The notes: generated by a model not told the origin, from the sequence alone. A stretch of DNA of 64,000 nt from Latilactobacillus sakei (GCA_002953655.1 CP025839.1:744001-808000), one strand, 5' to 3'; shown: positions 39,292-48,557, counted from the first letter of the stretch. A program made the numbers and translations.

Positions 39292-40191
39292 TTGCAGACC
39301 GGACAGATTATTCGGGCCCTCAGTGGGTTTTATGATGTACAAAGTGAACACAAAATTTATCGAACACGCGCTCGAGGTAATTTTCGGAAACGTAAAATTA
39401 CCCCGTTGGTCGGTGATTTCGTTGAATTTGAAAGTGAAAGTCAAACAGAAAGCGGCTATATCTTGGAGATTTTAGACCGCAAAAATGAAATGATTCGGCC
39501 ACCAGTGGCGAATATTGATCAGGCCGTCGTCATTGTTTCAGCAGTCGAACCTGATTTTTCGTTGAACTTATTAGATCGTTTTTTGATTTATTTAGAAAGT
39601 TTGAATATTCAAGGACTCGTCTATTTGACGAAAACCGATATGATTTCTGACGAAAAATATCAAGCAATTAAGCAATCTTTGGATTACTATGAAAAAGTGG
39701 GTTATCCAATTTTTGCCCCCAGAACGGCATTTACACCAGAGATTATTCAAGCAATTGAAGACACATTCCCTGATAAAACAACCGTCTTTACGGGGCAAAC
39801 AGGGGCGGGAAAATCAACGCTGCTTAATCACATTGATTCTAAATTAAACTTAGCAACGGCTGAAATTTCACAAAGTTTAAACCGTGGGAAGCATACGACG
39901 CGCCATATCGAACTAATCCCATTGAACGATGGGTTAGTCGGTGATACACCAGGCTTTTCATCACTGGGGATTTTAAATGTGACGAGCGAAACTTTAGTGA
40001 GTCGTTATCCTGAATTTAGAGAAATCGGACAGGATTGTAAGTTTAGAACTTGCCAACACGTGATGGAACCTAAATGTGCGGTTAAAGCGGCCGTTGATGC
40101 TGGTGAAATTATGCAAAGTCGTTATACGAACTATTTGCAATTCCGGGCTGAATTAAAGGATATTCGGCCTGTTTATAAAAAATCAAAATAA
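39292..40191 (+). CDS. rsgA: Ribosome small-subunit GTPase RsgA
   Basis: Late 30S assembly GTPase with circularly permuted G motifs. The TTG at 39292 is chosen because GGGAGGTGA ends 4 bases upstream; an in-frame ATG at 39277 overlaps that site. It has 299 residues: an N-terminal OB fold, the TKTD motif (G4) near residue 109, GQTGAGKSTLLNH (G1) near 168, GDTPGFSS (G3) near 217, and a zinc-binding CKFRTCQHVMEPKC near 250. It follows pknB, an order conserved in Firmicutes. Also called EngC/YloQ. Confidence 0.95.
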   Translation: MQTGQIIRALSGFYDVQSEHKIYRTRARGNFRKRKITPLVGDFVEFESESQTESGYILEILDRKNEMIRPPVANIDQAVVIVSAVEPDFSLNLLDRFLIYLESLNIQGLVYLTKTDMISDEKYQAIKQSLDYYEKVGYPIFAPRTAFTPEIIQAIEDTFPDKTTVFTGQTGAGKSTLLNHIDSKLNLATAEISQSLNRGKHTTRHIELIPLNDGLVGDTPGFSSLGILNVTSETLVSRYPEFREIGQDCKFRTCQHVMEPKCAVKAAVDAGEIMQSRYTNYLQFRAELKDIRPVYKKSK

Positions 40192-40214
40192 GAAATTGGA
40201 TGGGAGTTTTTAAA

Positions 40215-40877
40215 ATGACACAAATCGCACCTTCGATTTTAAGCGCAGATTTTATGAATTTACAACGGGATGTTCAAAACCTTGAGGCAGCAGGTGCCGA
40301 CTTATTGCATATCGATATTATGGATGGTATGTTTGTGCCTAATATGTCTTTTGGTGCGCAAGTGGTCAGTGGTATTCGTCCCCTAACGCAATTAGGCTTA
40401 GATGTGCATTTAATGGTTGAACAACCAGAACGTTACATCGAACAATTCATCACAGCTGGTTCTGATTTAATCATGATTCACGCCGAAGCAACCGAACATC
40501 TTTATCGTGGACTGCAAATGATTAAAGATGCGGGTGTTAAAGCCGGGGTTGTTATCAACCCAGGGACACCAGTGAGCTATATCGAATCTGTATTACCATT
40601 GGTTGACCAAGTTTTAGTAATGACGGTCAATCCTGGTTTTGGTGGTCAAAAATTCATTCCAGCAATGTTAACGAAGGTTGCTGAATTAGCAGCTTATCGC
40701 GAAGCACACGCTGATGCTGATTTTACAATCGAAGTTGACGGTGGTGTTAACGACCAAACAATCGCAGCTTGTGCCAAAGCGGGCGCTGATGTCTTTGTAG
40801 CAGGCTCATACACATTTGCTGGTGATTTAGCAACGCGGATTGAAACCCTTAAGAAGGCTGCTAATGAAGCGCGTTAA
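40215..40877 (+). CDS. rpe: Ribulose-phosphate 3-epimerase
   Basis: 220 residues from the ATG at 40215 (GGGAG upstream); an in-frame ATG at 40200 overlaps that site. It interconverts ribulose 5-phosphate and xylulose 5-phosphate in the pentose phosphate and phosphoketolase routes. TIM-barrel motifs: PSILSADFMNL, LHIDIMDGMFVPN near residue 33, VMTVNPGFGGQKFI near 140 and EVDGGVND near 175. The end overlaps thiN by 14 bases. The rsgA-rpe-thiN order is conserved. Confidence 0.96.
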   Translation: MTQIAPSILSADFMNLQRDVQNLEAAGADLLHIDIMDGMFVPNMSFGAQVVSGIRPLTQLGLDVHLMVEQPERYIEQFITAGSDLIMIHAEATEHLYRGLQMIKDAGVKAGVVINPGTPVSYIESVLPLVDQVLVMTVNPGFGGQKFIPAMLTKVAELAAYREAHADADFTIEVDGGVNDQTIAACAKAGADVFVAGSYTFAGDLATRIETLKKAANEAR

Positions 40878-41514
40878 TTTATTAGCAGGCGGTCCAGTTG
40901 ATCAGTGGGCACCGGAACTGGCCACAATCACAACGGTTCCAGGAAAATGGATTACAGCTGATCGTGGGACGTTACGTTTATTGCAACAAGGTGTGACGCC
41001 GACGGTTGCGGTCGGTGATTTTGATTCTATTACCCCGGCCGAAAAAGAACAGGTACTAGCAGCCGTCAGTGACATTCGTTCGGTTCAAGCCGAAAAAGAC
41101 GAAACAGATACGCAATTAGCGTTATCGATTGCTTTTGAAGAACTGCAGGCTGACCGTGTGGTGGTCTATGGTGCGACTGGGGGCCGAATTGATCATTTCC
41201 TAGCCAATCTCTTTATGCCAGTCGAGGAACGCTTTAGAACGGTTCTCAATCGCATTGAGATGCGTGATCGGCAAAATGCGATTCAATTCTATACGCCAGG
41301 GAGATATGAGCTGACAAAAGAAGCTGATAAAAAGTACCTTGCGTTTGTGCCACTCGTACCAACGACGGATTTAAACTTAGTAGATGAAAAATATCCACTC
41401 GCACATTTTGATACGACGGTCCCAATTTCGTGGGCCAGCAACGAATTCATTGGCAAAAAAGCGCATTTTAATTTTAAAACGGGCATCGTAGCGGTGATTC
41501 AAAGTAAAGATTAA
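40864..41514 (+). CDS. thiN: Thiamine diphosphokinase
   Basis: 216 residues from the ATG at 40864, which lies within the end of rpe; earlier in-frame starts would extend it into rpe without a ribosome site. It converts thiamine to thiamine diphosphate, the cofactor of phosphoketolase and other enzymes. Conserved motifs: ITADRGTLRLLQQG near 30, VGDFDSI near 52, EKDETDTQLAL near 77 and YGATGGRIDH near 101. It ends the long gmk-thiN gene run and is followed by a structured repeat element and a bidirectional terminator. Confidence 0.94.
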   Translation: MKRVNLLAGGPVDQWAPELATITTVPGKWITADRGTLRLLQQGVTPTVAVGDFDSITPAEKEQVLAAVSDIRSVQAEKDETDTQLALSIAFEELQADRVVVYGATGGRIDHFLANLFMPVEERFRTVLNRIEMRDRQNAIQFYTPGRYELTKEADKKYLAFVPLVPTTDLNLVDEKYPLAHFDTTVPISWASNEFIGKKAHFNFKTGIVAVIQSKD

Positions 41515-41516
41515 AA

Positions 41517-41633
41517 GAGAGTGTTTGAAACGGTTTGACTTTGAGCATTAGCACAGCTCGGCGAGTAACTGCTGCAAGCAGTTGTTTGACGAGTGACGCT
41601 AAGCACAGAAGTCAGTTTCAAAAAGCACGTTTA
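41517..41633 (+). repeat. Compound-hairpin repeat element, copy A
   Basis: Begins AGTGTTTGAAAC and ends GTTTCAAAAAGCACGTTT. Nested stems pair: TTTGAAAC/GTTTCAAA, TGACTTTG/CAGAAGTCA, TTAGC/GCTAA, CTCG/CGAG and AACTGC/GCAGTT. It lies directly after thiN in the same orientation. The family is described under findings. Confidence 0.85.
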
Positions 41634-41654
41634 AGCCATTAAAATTCGAATATA

Positions 41655-41691
41655 AAAAGGCTCGACAAATTTATTTTGTCGAGCCTTTTTT
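41655..41691. terminator. Bidirectional terminator between thiN and rpmB
   Basis: AAAAAGGCTCGACAAA pairs with TTTTGTCGAGCCTTTTT. It has A and T runs on both sides, serving the convergent thiN and rpmB genes. Confidence 0.92.
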
Positions 41692-41696
41692 GATGG

Positions 41697-41801
41697 AAAC
41701 GTGCTTTTGCCAGTAACTTTCTGCGCTTTGCTACACTTGTCAAACCGGCGATTTCATCGTCAATTCGATGATCAAAAGCTAATCACTGGCAACGCACGCT
41801 A
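41697..41801 (-). repeat. Compound-hairpin repeat element, copy A-prime
   Basis: Read on the minus strand it begins AGCGTGCGTTGCCAGT and ends ACTGGCAAAAGCACGTTT. It has the same conserved inner motifs as the other copies (AGCTTTTGA; AAAGCGCAGAAAG). It lies 3' of rpmB and in the rpmB orientation. Confidence 0.8.
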
Positions 41802-41849
41802 TTTTGGCGCAAAAAAATAGATTGTCCGAAGACAATCTAAGCAACGAAA

Positions 41850-42035
41850 TTAAACACGAGTAACTTTGCCTGATTTCAAAGCACGAGCAGAAACCCAAAC
41901 ACGTTTAGGTTTGCCATCAACTAAGATACGTACTTTTTGTAAATTTGGCTTCCAAGAACGACGAGATGCGTTCAAAGCGTGTGAACGCTTGTTGCCAAAT
42001 GATGTTTTACGGCCGGTAATAACGTCTTTTGCCAT
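41850..42035 (-). CDS. rpmB: 50S ribosomal protein L28
   Basis: 61 residues, standard for Firmicute bL28. [18 protein letters not shown] at the N-terminus and [18 protein letters not shown] at the C-terminus are family signatures. It has no zinc-type CxxC, so it is the zinc-free form. AGGAGGAATAG precedes the ATG on the minus strand. It is the only - strand core gene between 29.2 and 64 kb and is divergent from asp23, an arrangement conserved in Firmicutes. Confidence 0.98.
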
Positions 42036-42138
42036 GGTCTATTCCTCCTTTTAGTAAAGCCGGTAGAAGAATTAACGAGAAACATAATATGATTCAGTTA
42101 GTCTTAATAGTTGCATGCATGCACACCGGCTTACACAA
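42036..42138 (-). ncRNA. Possible structured 5' leader of rpmB
   Basis: On the minus strand, AAGCCGGT (42132-42125) pairs perfectly with ACCGGCTT (42064-42057), enclosing about 60 bases that include TGCATGCATGCA. The second arm ends 10-12 bases before the AGGAGG of rpmB. A promoter, TTGCAT-17-TAAATT, lies upstream at about 42177-42149. An autoregulatory role for L28 is inferred by analogy with other ribosomal protein leaders. Confidence 0.45.
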
Positions 42139-42200
42139 TTCACTTAAACAATTTACCATAATAGTTGAGCTAATGCAAGAACTCTTACAAGGAAAATTAC

Positions 42201-42228
42201 TTGACAGGTCATTTTTTAAGGGTAGTAT
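42201..42228 (+). promoter_or_regulatory. Upstream asp23 promoter
   Basis: TTGACA (42201-42206), a 16-base spacer and TAGTAT (42223-42228), about 110 bases before asp23. Confidence 0.55.
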
Positions 42229-42277
42229 CTAATAAAAGCATGCGTTATACTAAGCAATACAGGTTCGTTAAAGTACT

Positions 42278-42305
42278 TTGAAAGTTATCGGAGCTATGCT
42301 AAAAT
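42278..42305 (+). promoter_or_regulatory. Proximal asp23 promoter
   Basis: TTGAAA (42278-42283), a 16-base spacer and TAAAAT (42300-42305), 32 bases before the asp23 ATG. Confidence 0.55.
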
Positions 42306-42337
42306 AACATTAAGTATGTCACAAGGAGGCTATTTTA

Positions 42338-42700
42338 ATGGCTGTTAAAATTAAGACCCAATACGGCGATATCGATATTACGAATAATGTGATTGCCACG
42401 GTCGTTGGCGGTGCTGCAACTGATATTTATGGCATCGTTGGTATGGCAAGCAAGAATCAAATTCGTGACAATTTAAATGAAATTTTAAATCGTGAAAATT
42501 ACAATCGGGGCGTTGTTGTTCGTCAAGAAGAAAATGGCGTGGCAATCGACGTTTATATTATTTGTGGTTATGGCATTAAGATCTCAGAAGTTTGCCGTAA
42601 TGTTCAAAGTAAGGTTAAATATAATCTTGAAACAATGTTGGGTGTTAGTGCAAACTCAGTTAATGTTTATGTTCAAGGTGTACGTGTATTAGAAGACTAA
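42338..42700 (+). CDS. yloU: Asp23/Gls24-family envelope stress protein (YloU-like)
   Basis: 120 residues with one Asp23 domain (YGDIDITNNVIATVVGGAAT; VYIICGYGIKISEVC). ACAAGGAGG precedes the ATG. It lies 63 bases before fakA; this pairing is conserved in Firmicutes, so a link to membrane or fatty-acid metabolism is likely. It is a paralogue of YqhY at 21370 but lacks its acidic tail. Two promoters precede it. A weak hairpin (GGAGCTGG / CCAGTTCT, about 42712-42735) lies between it and fakA. Confidence 0.93.
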   Translation: MAVKIKTQYGDIDITNNVIATVVGGAATDIYGIVGMASKNQIRDNLNEILNRENYNRGVVVRQEENGVAIDVYIICGYGIKISEVCRNVQSKVKYNLETMLGVSANSVNVYVQGVRVLED

Positions 42701-42763
42701 AATAATGAGCGGAGCTGGTGGTTAAAGCCAGTTCTATTTGTTTTCGTTCGAGGAGGAACATTC

Positions 42764-44434
42764 GTGAAAGTTACTGAAATTACAGCAACCGAGTTTCAAG
42801 CAATGATGCGGGTTGCTGCACATCGCTTAACTAAAAATGCAGAATTTGTGAATTCATTAAACGTTTTCCCAGTACCTGATGGGGATACAGGAACTAATAT
42901 GAGTTTAACTTTTCAAAGTGGTGCTAAGGCGGTTAATGAAAATAATGCGCAAGCAGTTGGTGAATTATCAAAGAGTTTAGCAAAAGGCCTATTAATGGGT
43001 GCCCGCGGTAACTCTGGTGTGATTAGTTCACAAATCTTCCGTGGTTTTTCAAAGAGTATGGAAGAAAAAACAAGTTTAACGGCCCAAGATTTAGCAGATG
43101 CTTTTACAAGTGGCGTTCAAACCGCGTACAAAGCGGTGATGAAACCCGTCGAAGGGACGATTTTAACAGTTGCGCGTGAAGGTGCTAAAGCGGGTGCCAA
43201 AGTCGCTGCCCAAACAGATGATATTGGTGCAGTTGTTGAAGCGGTCGTTGAAGGTTCTAAGAAGGCTTTATTGAAGACCCCTGAATTATTGCCCGTCTTA
43301 AAAGAAGTCGGCGTTGTCGATTCTGGTGGCCAAGGCTTAGTTTTCATTTATGAAGGTTTCTTAGAAGGCTTAACAGGTCAAGCACCTGCCAAGGACCTTT
43401 ATACTCCTGATGAAGCTGAAATGGATGAAATGGTTAACGCTAACCACCACCAAACAGCACAAATGGGGACTGAAGAAATCGAAAATGGTTACTGTACAGA
43501 AATCATGGTTGCACTTGGCGACGGTACCACAGTTGATCGCGAATTTGACTATGATGAATTCAGAAACCATCTAGACGGTATTGGCGACTCATTATTAGTC
43601 GTTGCCGACGATGAAGTGGTTAAAGTCCATGTCCATACAGAACATCCAGGAACAGTGATGGCTTATGGCCAACATTTTGGTTCATTGATGAAAATCAAAG
43701 TCGATAATATGCGGTTGCAACATGATACAATTGTTGAAAATGATCAACAAGCAGCAGCGCCTGTTCAAGCAGAACCAGTTGATACTGGGATTATTGCGAT
43801 TGCAGCTGGTGCTGGTGTGGCCGAACTCTTCAGAAGTTTAGGGGCTACTTATATTCTAAGTGGTGGTCAAACAATGAATCCAAGTACACAAGATATTTTG
43901 GATGCCATTCAAGCAGCTAACGCGAAGAAAGTTATTTTATTACCAAATAATAAAAACATCTTCTTAGCAGCTGAACAAGCTGCCGAAGTTGCTGAAATTC
44001 CGGTTGAAATTGTTCAAAGTCGGACAATCGCACAAGGAATGACGGCTCTCTTGTCATTTGACCCGTCGGCAGAATTGCAAGCTAACCAAGCAGCGATGAC
44101 TGAAGCCCTTGATACGGTGATTAGTGGTCAAGTGACACAAGCCATTCGCGATACAACGCTTGATGGTCTTGAAATTAAAAAAGACGATTACATGGGGATT
44201 ATCGACGGTAAGATTAAAGTCTCAACGGCCAATCGCCAAACAGCAGCGATTGAAATGGTTCAAACCATGTTGGATGAAGACAGTGAAATCGTCACAATTA
44301 TCGTTGGTGAAGACGGTGATATGACAGAAGCTGAAGCCATTAGTGATGCCATCATGGCCCAAGACGATGAATTGGAAGTTGAAATTCACGAAGGGGACCA
44401 ACCTGTTTATCCATACTTAATTTCAGTTGAATAA
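42764..44434 (+). CDS. fakA: Fatty acid kinase subunit A (DAK-like)
   Basis: 556 residues, starting at GTG with AGGAGGAAC upstream. It phosphorylates exogenous fatty acids bound to FakB so that PlsX/PlsY can use them. The N-terminal DhaL-type ATP domain has FPVPDGDTGTNMSLT near residue 37 and GARGNSGVISSQ near 79. A middle domain and a C-terminal domain with LSGGQTMNPSTQDIL near 370 follow. The neighbourhood includes plsX and acpP, fitting phospholipid synthesis. Older names are YloV and dihydroxyacetone kinase-like. No FakB is encoded in the window. Confidence 0.93.
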   Translation: MKVTEITATEFQAMMRVAAHRLTKNAEFVNSLNVFPVPDGDTGTNMSLTFQSGAKAVNENNAQAVGELSKSLAKGLLMGARGNSGVISSQIFRGFSKSMEEKTSLTAQDLADAFTSGVQTAYKAVMKPVEGTILTVAREGAKAGAKVAAQTDDIGAVVEAVVEGSKKALLKTPELLPVLKEVGVVDSGGQGLVFIYEGFLEGLTGQAPAKDLYTPDEAEMDEMVNANHHQTAQMGTEEIENGYCTEIMVALGDGTTVDREFDYDEFRNHLDGIGDSLLVVADDEVVKVHVHTEHPGTVMAYGQHFGSLMKIKVDNMRLQHDTIVENDQQAAAPVQAEPVDTGIIAIAAGAGVAELFRSLGATYILSGGQTMNPSTQDILDAIQAANAKKVILLPNNKNIFLAAEQAAEVAEIPVEIVQSRTIAQGMTALLSFDPSAELQANQAAMTEALDTVISGQVTQAIRDTTLDGLEIKKDDYMGIIDGKIKVSTANRQTAAIEMVQTMLDEDSEIVTIIVGEDGDMTEAEAISDAIMAQDDELEVEIHEGDQPVYPYLISVE

Positions 44435-44444
44435 TTAATCAAAT

Positions 44445-44488
44445 AAAACAGGAATGGGGCTATTAAAAATACCTGATTCCTGTTTTTT
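44445..44488 (+). terminator. Terminator after fakA
   Basis: AAAACAGGAAT pairs with ATTCCTGTTTT around an imperfect loop and ends in six T. Confidence 0.85.
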
Positions 44489-44508
44489 AGTAGAAGTGCG
44501 CATTAAAG

Positions 44509-44624
44509 AAGTGTGTTTGAAACGTTTTGACTCTGAGCATTAACTTAATTTGGCGAATTGGCGATGCAATCGCTGATTTGACAAATGTTGTTAAGCGCAA
44601 GCGTCAGTTTCAAAAAGCACGTTC
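44509..44624 (+). repeat. Compound-hairpin repeat element, copy B
   Basis: Begins AAGTGTGTTTGAAAC and ends GTTTCAAAAAGCACGTT. Stems: TTTGAAAC/GTTTCAAA, TTAAC/GTTAA, ATTTG/CAAAT, GCGAT/ATCGC. It lies after the fakA terminator and directly before the recG ribosome site. Confidence 0.85.
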
Positions 44625-44651
44625 AAATCATCAAAAAAGGAGGTGCTGTCA

Positions 44652-46694
44652 GTGTTAAGTTTAACGGATTCTGTGACTGTTTTAACGGGTGTTGGCCCGA
44701 AGCGTTTGACAGCCCTCAATCAATTAGGAATCGCAACAATCAGTGATTTATTGTATTATTTTCCATTTCGCTATGAGGACTTGAAGGTCAAGGATCTCTC
44801 AGAAGCGGTCGATCAGGAAAAGGTGACCTTAAAAGGAACGGTTGTCGCTGATCCAGTCGTCAGTCGTTGGGGGCCGGGGAAGACCCGCTTAAACGTTCGG
44901 TTATTGATTAATCACGATGTCATTATGGTGACCTTTTTCAATCAACCTTACTTGAAGGATAAATTTGAAGCGGGCGTGGATATTGCTGTTTATGGTAAAT
45001 GGGACGCTAGACGGAATAGTTTAACCGGGATGAAGGTTTTAGCGGTTCAATCGGCGGATAATCCTTCTTTTGCGGCGATTTATTCCACCAATAAAAATGT
45101 GCGTCAAGGCACGCTCGTGAAATTAATCCGCGAAGCATTTGATAATTATCGCAATGTCATTCCGGATTTGATTCCGGCTGACATCCGCGAGCGGTATAAA
45201 TTAGTTTCTGAAGTAGAGCTGATTGCCGGAATGCATTTTCCGGAAAGCTATCCAGAAGCCAAACAGGCGCGCCGGACTGCAATTTTCCACGAATTTTTCT
45301 TGTACCAACTGCAATTGCAGGCGATTAAACAAGCAGACCGCCACGTTGAAAATGGTTTAGCGCTACCTTACCAAAACGCAGCGCTTAAAGAATTTATTAA
45401 GACGTTACCGTTTGATTTAACGGATGCTCAAAAACGAGTGGTCAACGAGATTTGTTTGGACCTTAAGGCACCGGCGCATATGAACCGCCTTTTACAAGGG
45501 GATGTTGGGTCTGGGAAGACGATTGTCGCGGCGATTGCGATGTTTGCGGCGGTGACGGCCGGGTTCCAAGCGGCCTTAATGGTCCCGACCGAAATTTTGG
45601 CGGAACAACATTATCAGAGCCTGCAAAAGCTCTATGCACCAATGAATGTGACGGTTGGTTTATTGACCGGTTCGACAACGGCCAAGGAGCGGCGGACATT
45701 GTTGGCGGATATTGAATCTGGGCGGATCAATATCATTGTCGGCACGCACGCACTTATTCAAGATGCCGTCGTTTACCACAAGTTAGGTTTTGCCGTCATT
45801 GATGAGCAACATCGGTTTGGGGTTAATCAACGGCGTGTATTGCGTGAGAAAGGTTTACAGCCCGATATGCTGGCAATGACAGCGACACCGATTCCGCGGA
45901 CCTTGGCAATTACCGCCTATGGCGAAATGGATGTTTCGACTATCGATGAATTGCCTAAAGGGCGGATTCCGATTGAAACCAGTTGGGTGCGGAGTAACCA
46001 AGTTGAACAAGCACTCTCGTTTGTCCAAAAACAATTAGCAGACAACTCGCAAGTTTTTGCGATTACGCCGTTAATTGCGGAATCGGAACAAATGGATCTC
46101 AAAAATGCGGAAGAAATCTACGCAACTTTGGCGGACCGGTTTGAGCCACAGTACCATGTGGCGCTATTACACGGTAAGTTGAAGGATGACGAGAAAAATC
46201 GGATTATGACGGCTTTTTCAAATAATGAGATTCAACTACTGGTTTCAACGACCGTTGTTGAAGTCGGGGTCGATGTGCCTAATGCGACCGTGATGATGAT
46301 CTTTGATGCTGACCGGTTTGGCTTAGCCCAACTCCATCAATTGCGTGGCCGGGTTGGCCGGGGCAAGAAAAAGGCCTATTGTCTATTGATTGCTGATCCT
46401 AAGAATCAACAAGGTGTGGACCGAATGACGATTATGACCGAAACGACCAACGGTTTTGTCGTCGCGCAAAAGGATTTGGAGTTGCGAGGTCCCGGTGAGG
46501 TCTTTGGTGATCGCCAATCAGGATTACCAGTTTTCAAGGTTGGTGATCCAGTGGCTGATTTTGCCAGTTTACAGGTCGCCCAACAAGAAGTTCAAAAAAT
46601 ATTTACGGTTGATCCTACTTTTAGCCAACCGTTGTATGCGCCTTTAAAAGCGTACCTCGCACAGCAAAAACAAAACTATCAAACATTAGATTAA
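44652..46694 (+). CDS. recG: ATP-dependent DNA helicase RecG
   Basis: 680 residues from the GTG at 44652, 6 bases after AGGAGGTG; an in-frame GTG at 44643 overlaps that site. It remodels stalled forks and branched DNA. The N-terminal wedge/OB domain spans about 60-160. Helicase motifs: [14 protein letters not shown] near 280, [11 protein letters not shown] near 384, [11 protein letters not shown] near 413 and [10 protein letters not shown] near 564. It is followed 19 bases later by plsX, the usual order. No promoter of its own is obvious apart from within the repeat element upstream. Confidence 0.96.
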   Translation: MLSLTDSVTVLTGVGPKRLTALNQLGIATISDLLYYFPFRYEDLKVKDLSEAVDQEKVTLKGTVVADPVVSRWGPGKTRLNVRLLINHDVIMVTFFNQPYLKDKFEAGVDIAVYGKWDARRNSLTGMKVLAVQSADNPSFAAIYSTNKNVRQGTLVKLIREAFDNYRNVIPDLIPADIRERYKLVSEVELIAGMHFPESYPEAKQARRTAIFHEFFLYQLQLQAIKQADRHVENGLALPYQNAALKEFIKTLPFDLTDAQKRVVNEICLDLKAPAHMNRLLQGDVGSGKTIVAAIAMFAAVTAGFQAALMVPTEILAEQHYQSLQKLYAPMNVTVGLLTGSTTAKERRTLLADIESGRINIIVGTHALIQDAVVYHKLGFAVIDEQHRFGVNQRRVLREKGLQPDMLAMTATPIPRTLAITAYGEMDVSTIDELPKGRIPIETSWVRSNQVEQALSFVQKQLADNSQVFAITPLIAESEQMDLKNAEEIYATLADRFEPQYHVALLHGKLKDDEKNRIMTAFSNNEIQLLVSTTVVEVGVDVPNATVMMIFDADRFGLAQLHQLRGRVGRGKKKAYCLLIADPKNQQGVDRMTIMTETTNGFVVAQKDLELRGPGEVFGDRQSGLPVFKVGDPVADFASLQVAQQEVQKIFTVDPTFSQPLYAPLKAYLAQQKQNYQTLD

Positions 46695-46713
46695 TGAAAG
46701 AAGAGGAAGTAGC

Positions 46714-47727
46714 ATGAAAGTAGCAGTTGATGCAATGGGCGGCGATTTCGCGCCTCAATCAGTAATTGAAGGGGTTTTACAAGCGCGTTCAGAATTTACG
46801 GACTTAGATTTTATTCTATACGGTGATCAAGCACAGATTGAACCCTTAATCGATGATATGACGCGGTTAACAATTGTGCATACCACAGAAAAGATTGCGA
46901 GTGATGATGAACCAGTCCGCGCTATTCGCCGTAAGAAGCAGGCCTCAATGGTTTTAGCGGCTCAAGCAGTTAAAGATGGCCAAGCAGATGCACTCTTCTC
47001 ATTAGGGAATACAGGGGCCTTATTAGCAGCCGGTTTATTTATTATTGGTCGAGTAAAAGGGATTGATCGCCCAGGCTTAATGCCAACCTTACCATCGATT
47101 AATTCTGATGAAGGGTTCAATATGTTAGATGTGGGGGCCAATGCTGAAGCTAAGCCAGAACACTTGCATCAATACGGGTTAATGGGTAATTTCTATGCTA
47201 AAGACGTTCGGGGCATCGAAAATCCGCGAATTGCTTTGTTAAACAATGGGACAGAAGCGACTAAGGGTGACGAATTGCATAAGGCAACGTACCAACTTTT
47301 AGCGGATGATCCAGATTTGAACTTTGTCGGGAACGTTGAAGCTAACGATTTGTTAAAAGGTGTTGCCGATGTTGTTGTGACAGATGGTTTTACCGGGAAT
47401 GCCACGTTAAAAGCAATCGAAGGCACTGCTACAATCGTTATGTCGCAAGTGAAACACGCCATTATGGATGCTGGGATTAAAGAAAAAATTGGTGGGCTAT
47501 TATTAAAAGGGAGCGTCGGTGGTATCAAGGAAAAATTTGATACCTCAGTTTATGGCGGAGCCGTTTTACTTGGTTTGAAAGCACCGGTTATCAAGGCACA
47601 CGGGGCTGCCGATGCACGTACGGTTTACTATACGGTTAAACAAATCCATGCGATGTTGGCCAATCAAACCGTTCAAAAAGTCATCGATTATTTCAGTAAT
47701 CAAGCAACACAAAAGAATTCTGATTAA
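46714..47727 (+). CDS. plsX: Phosphate acyltransferase PlsX
   Basis: 337 residues. It makes acyl-phosphate from acyl-ACP (and receives acyl-phosphate from FakA), for use by PlsY in phosphatidic acid synthesis. [18 protein letters not shown] at the N-terminus and [14 protein letters not shown] near 141 are family signatures. AGAGGAAG precedes the ATG. It is followed by acpP, which has its own promoter. No FapR-type site is visible. Confidence 0.96.
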   Translation: MKVAVDAMGGDFAPQSVIEGVLQARSEFTDLDFILYGDQAQIEPLIDDMTRLTIVHTTEKIASDDEPVRAIRRKKQASMVLAAQAVKDGQADALFSLGNTGALLAAGLFIIGRVKGIDRPGLMPTLPSINSDEGFNMLDVGANAEAKPEHLHQYGLMGNFYAKDVRGIENPRIALLNNGTEATKGDELHKATYQLLADDPDLNFVGNVEANDLLKGVADVVVTDGFTGNATLKAIEGTATIVMSQVKHAIMDAGIKEKIGGLLLKGSVGGIKEKFDTSVYGGAVLLGLKAPVIKAHGAADARTVYYTVKQIHAMLANQTVQKVIDYFSNQATQKNSD

Positions 47728-47788
47728 TAGCTAGACAATGTCTTTCAAAGGCGTTACAATGACTTTCACAGGCATAAAAATCGTTTGC

Positions 47789-47817
47789 TTGAAAGAAACG
47801 TAGAAGTTATGTATAAT
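47789..47817 (+). promoter_or_regulatory. acpP promoter
   Basis: TTGAAA (47789-47794), a 17-base spacer and a perfect TATAAT (47812-47817). Upstream, TTTCAAAGGC and TTTCACAGGC form an imperfect direct repeat of unknown meaning. Confidence 0.8.
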
Positions 47818-47873
47818 CACTGGATACCCAAAATAATTAGGTGCGAAAGTGTTTCAATTTGGAGGTTTTTAAC

Positions 47874-48116
47874 ATGAGTGAACAAGAAATCTTTGATAAG
47901 ATTGCAGCAATTATTGCTGACCGATTTGAATTGACCCAAGACCAGGTCACAAATGAATTGAATTTTAAGGCAGATCTTGATGCTGATTCAATTGATATTG
48001 TTGAGTTCGTCTTAGAATTGGAAGACACATTTGGTGCCGAGATTCCAGATGAAGAAGCTGAAAAAATCGCAACAGTGGCTGATGCCGTTGCATACATTAA
48101 AGCGAAGACCAAATAA
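47874..48116 (+). CDS. acpP: Acyl carrier protein
   Basis: 80 residues from the ATG at 47874, after TTGGAGG; a start at 47841 precedes that site. The phosphopantetheine Ser39 is in [10 protein letters not shown] (the usual DSL here reads DSI). It is strongly acidic and helical. Located after plsX, it is likely the ACP for phospholipid or general fatty acid synthesis. Lactobacilli often have a second ACP in the fab cluster, so this may not be the only one. Confidence 0.94.
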   Translation: MSEQEIFDKIAAIIADRFELTQDQVTNELNFKADLDADSIDIVEFVLELEDTFGAEIPDEEAEKIATVADAVAYIKAKTK

Positions 48117-48127
48117 AGTAGTCAATT

Positions 48128-48157
48128 GGACCGTGATAATTCACGGTCTATTTTTTT
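48128..48157 (+). terminator. Terminator after acpP
   Basis: GACCGTGA pairs with TCACGGTC across TAAT and is followed by a T run. Confidence 0.9.
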
Positions 48158-48159
48158 GA

Positions 48160-48274
48160 GAGTGTACTAGCAGTCGGGTATATCCTGCGGATTAACAAAG
48201 AGTGGCAAATGATTGCACAGTAATCGTTTGCCGGGCGACGTTAACCACAAGGATATGATTAATAGCACACGTTT
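48160..48274 (+). repeat. Compound-hairpin repeat element, copy C (divergent)
   Basis: Begins GAGTGTACTAG and ends AATAGCACACGTTT. Stems: GTGT/ACAC, ATATCC/GGATAT and TTAAC/GTTAA, plus an inner GATTGC/GTAATC-type stem. Its sequence is the most diverged of the family, but the architecture and ends are the same. It lies between the acpP terminator and another terminator. Confidence 0.75.
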
Positions 48275-48278
48275 AGTA

Positions 48279-48328
48279 TAGGAAGGTTAGCTAAAAGTCA
48301 CTTTTAGCTAACCTTCCTATTTTTTTAT
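48279..48328. terminator. Strong terminator hairpin between acpP and oppA
   Basis: AGGAAGGTTAGCTAAAAGT pairs with ACTTTTAGCTAACCTTCCT (an 18-19 bp stem with almost no loop) and is followed by seven T. This is a second stop after the acpP terminator at 48128, beyond repeat copy C. Confidence 0.88.
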
Positions 48329-48458
48329 CCAAAATAAGACGGATAACTTTTCGAAGTTTCAAAAGAGCGCTATGATTAAAGGCGTGAATCCTTTAGGCGT
48401 TAAAAACGGTGGATGTAAAATGAGTATTTTCACATAATAACCGTTATAATTTATGAGA

Positions 48459-48476
48459 GATTCTAATTTTAGAATC
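48459..48476. promoter_or_regulatory. 18-bp palindrome upstream of oppA
   Basis: GATTCTAATTTTAGAATC is a perfect palindrome except for its central TT, in an AT-rich 250-base leader region. TTAGAATATTTTAA at about 48507 partly repeats it. A candidate operator; the regulator is unknown. CodY is a family-based possibility, but its consensus is not matched well. Confidence 0.4.
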
Positions 48477-48528
48477 ACGAACGTTGCTAACTCAATGAAA
48501 TTAAATTAGAATATTTTAATCTTTATTA

Positions 48529-48557
48529 TTTACTTTTCATTTTCAATCAGGTATGAT
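48529..48557 (+). promoter_or_regulatory. oppA promoter
   Basis: TTTACT (48529-48534), a 17-base spacer and TATGAT (48552-48557), 29 bases before the oppA ATG. Confidence 0.6.

Noticed and set aside
42029-42232. 67-residue + strand frame between rpmB and asp23
   Set aside because: No ribosome site, overlaps the rpmB promoter and leader on the other strand, and its product looks random.
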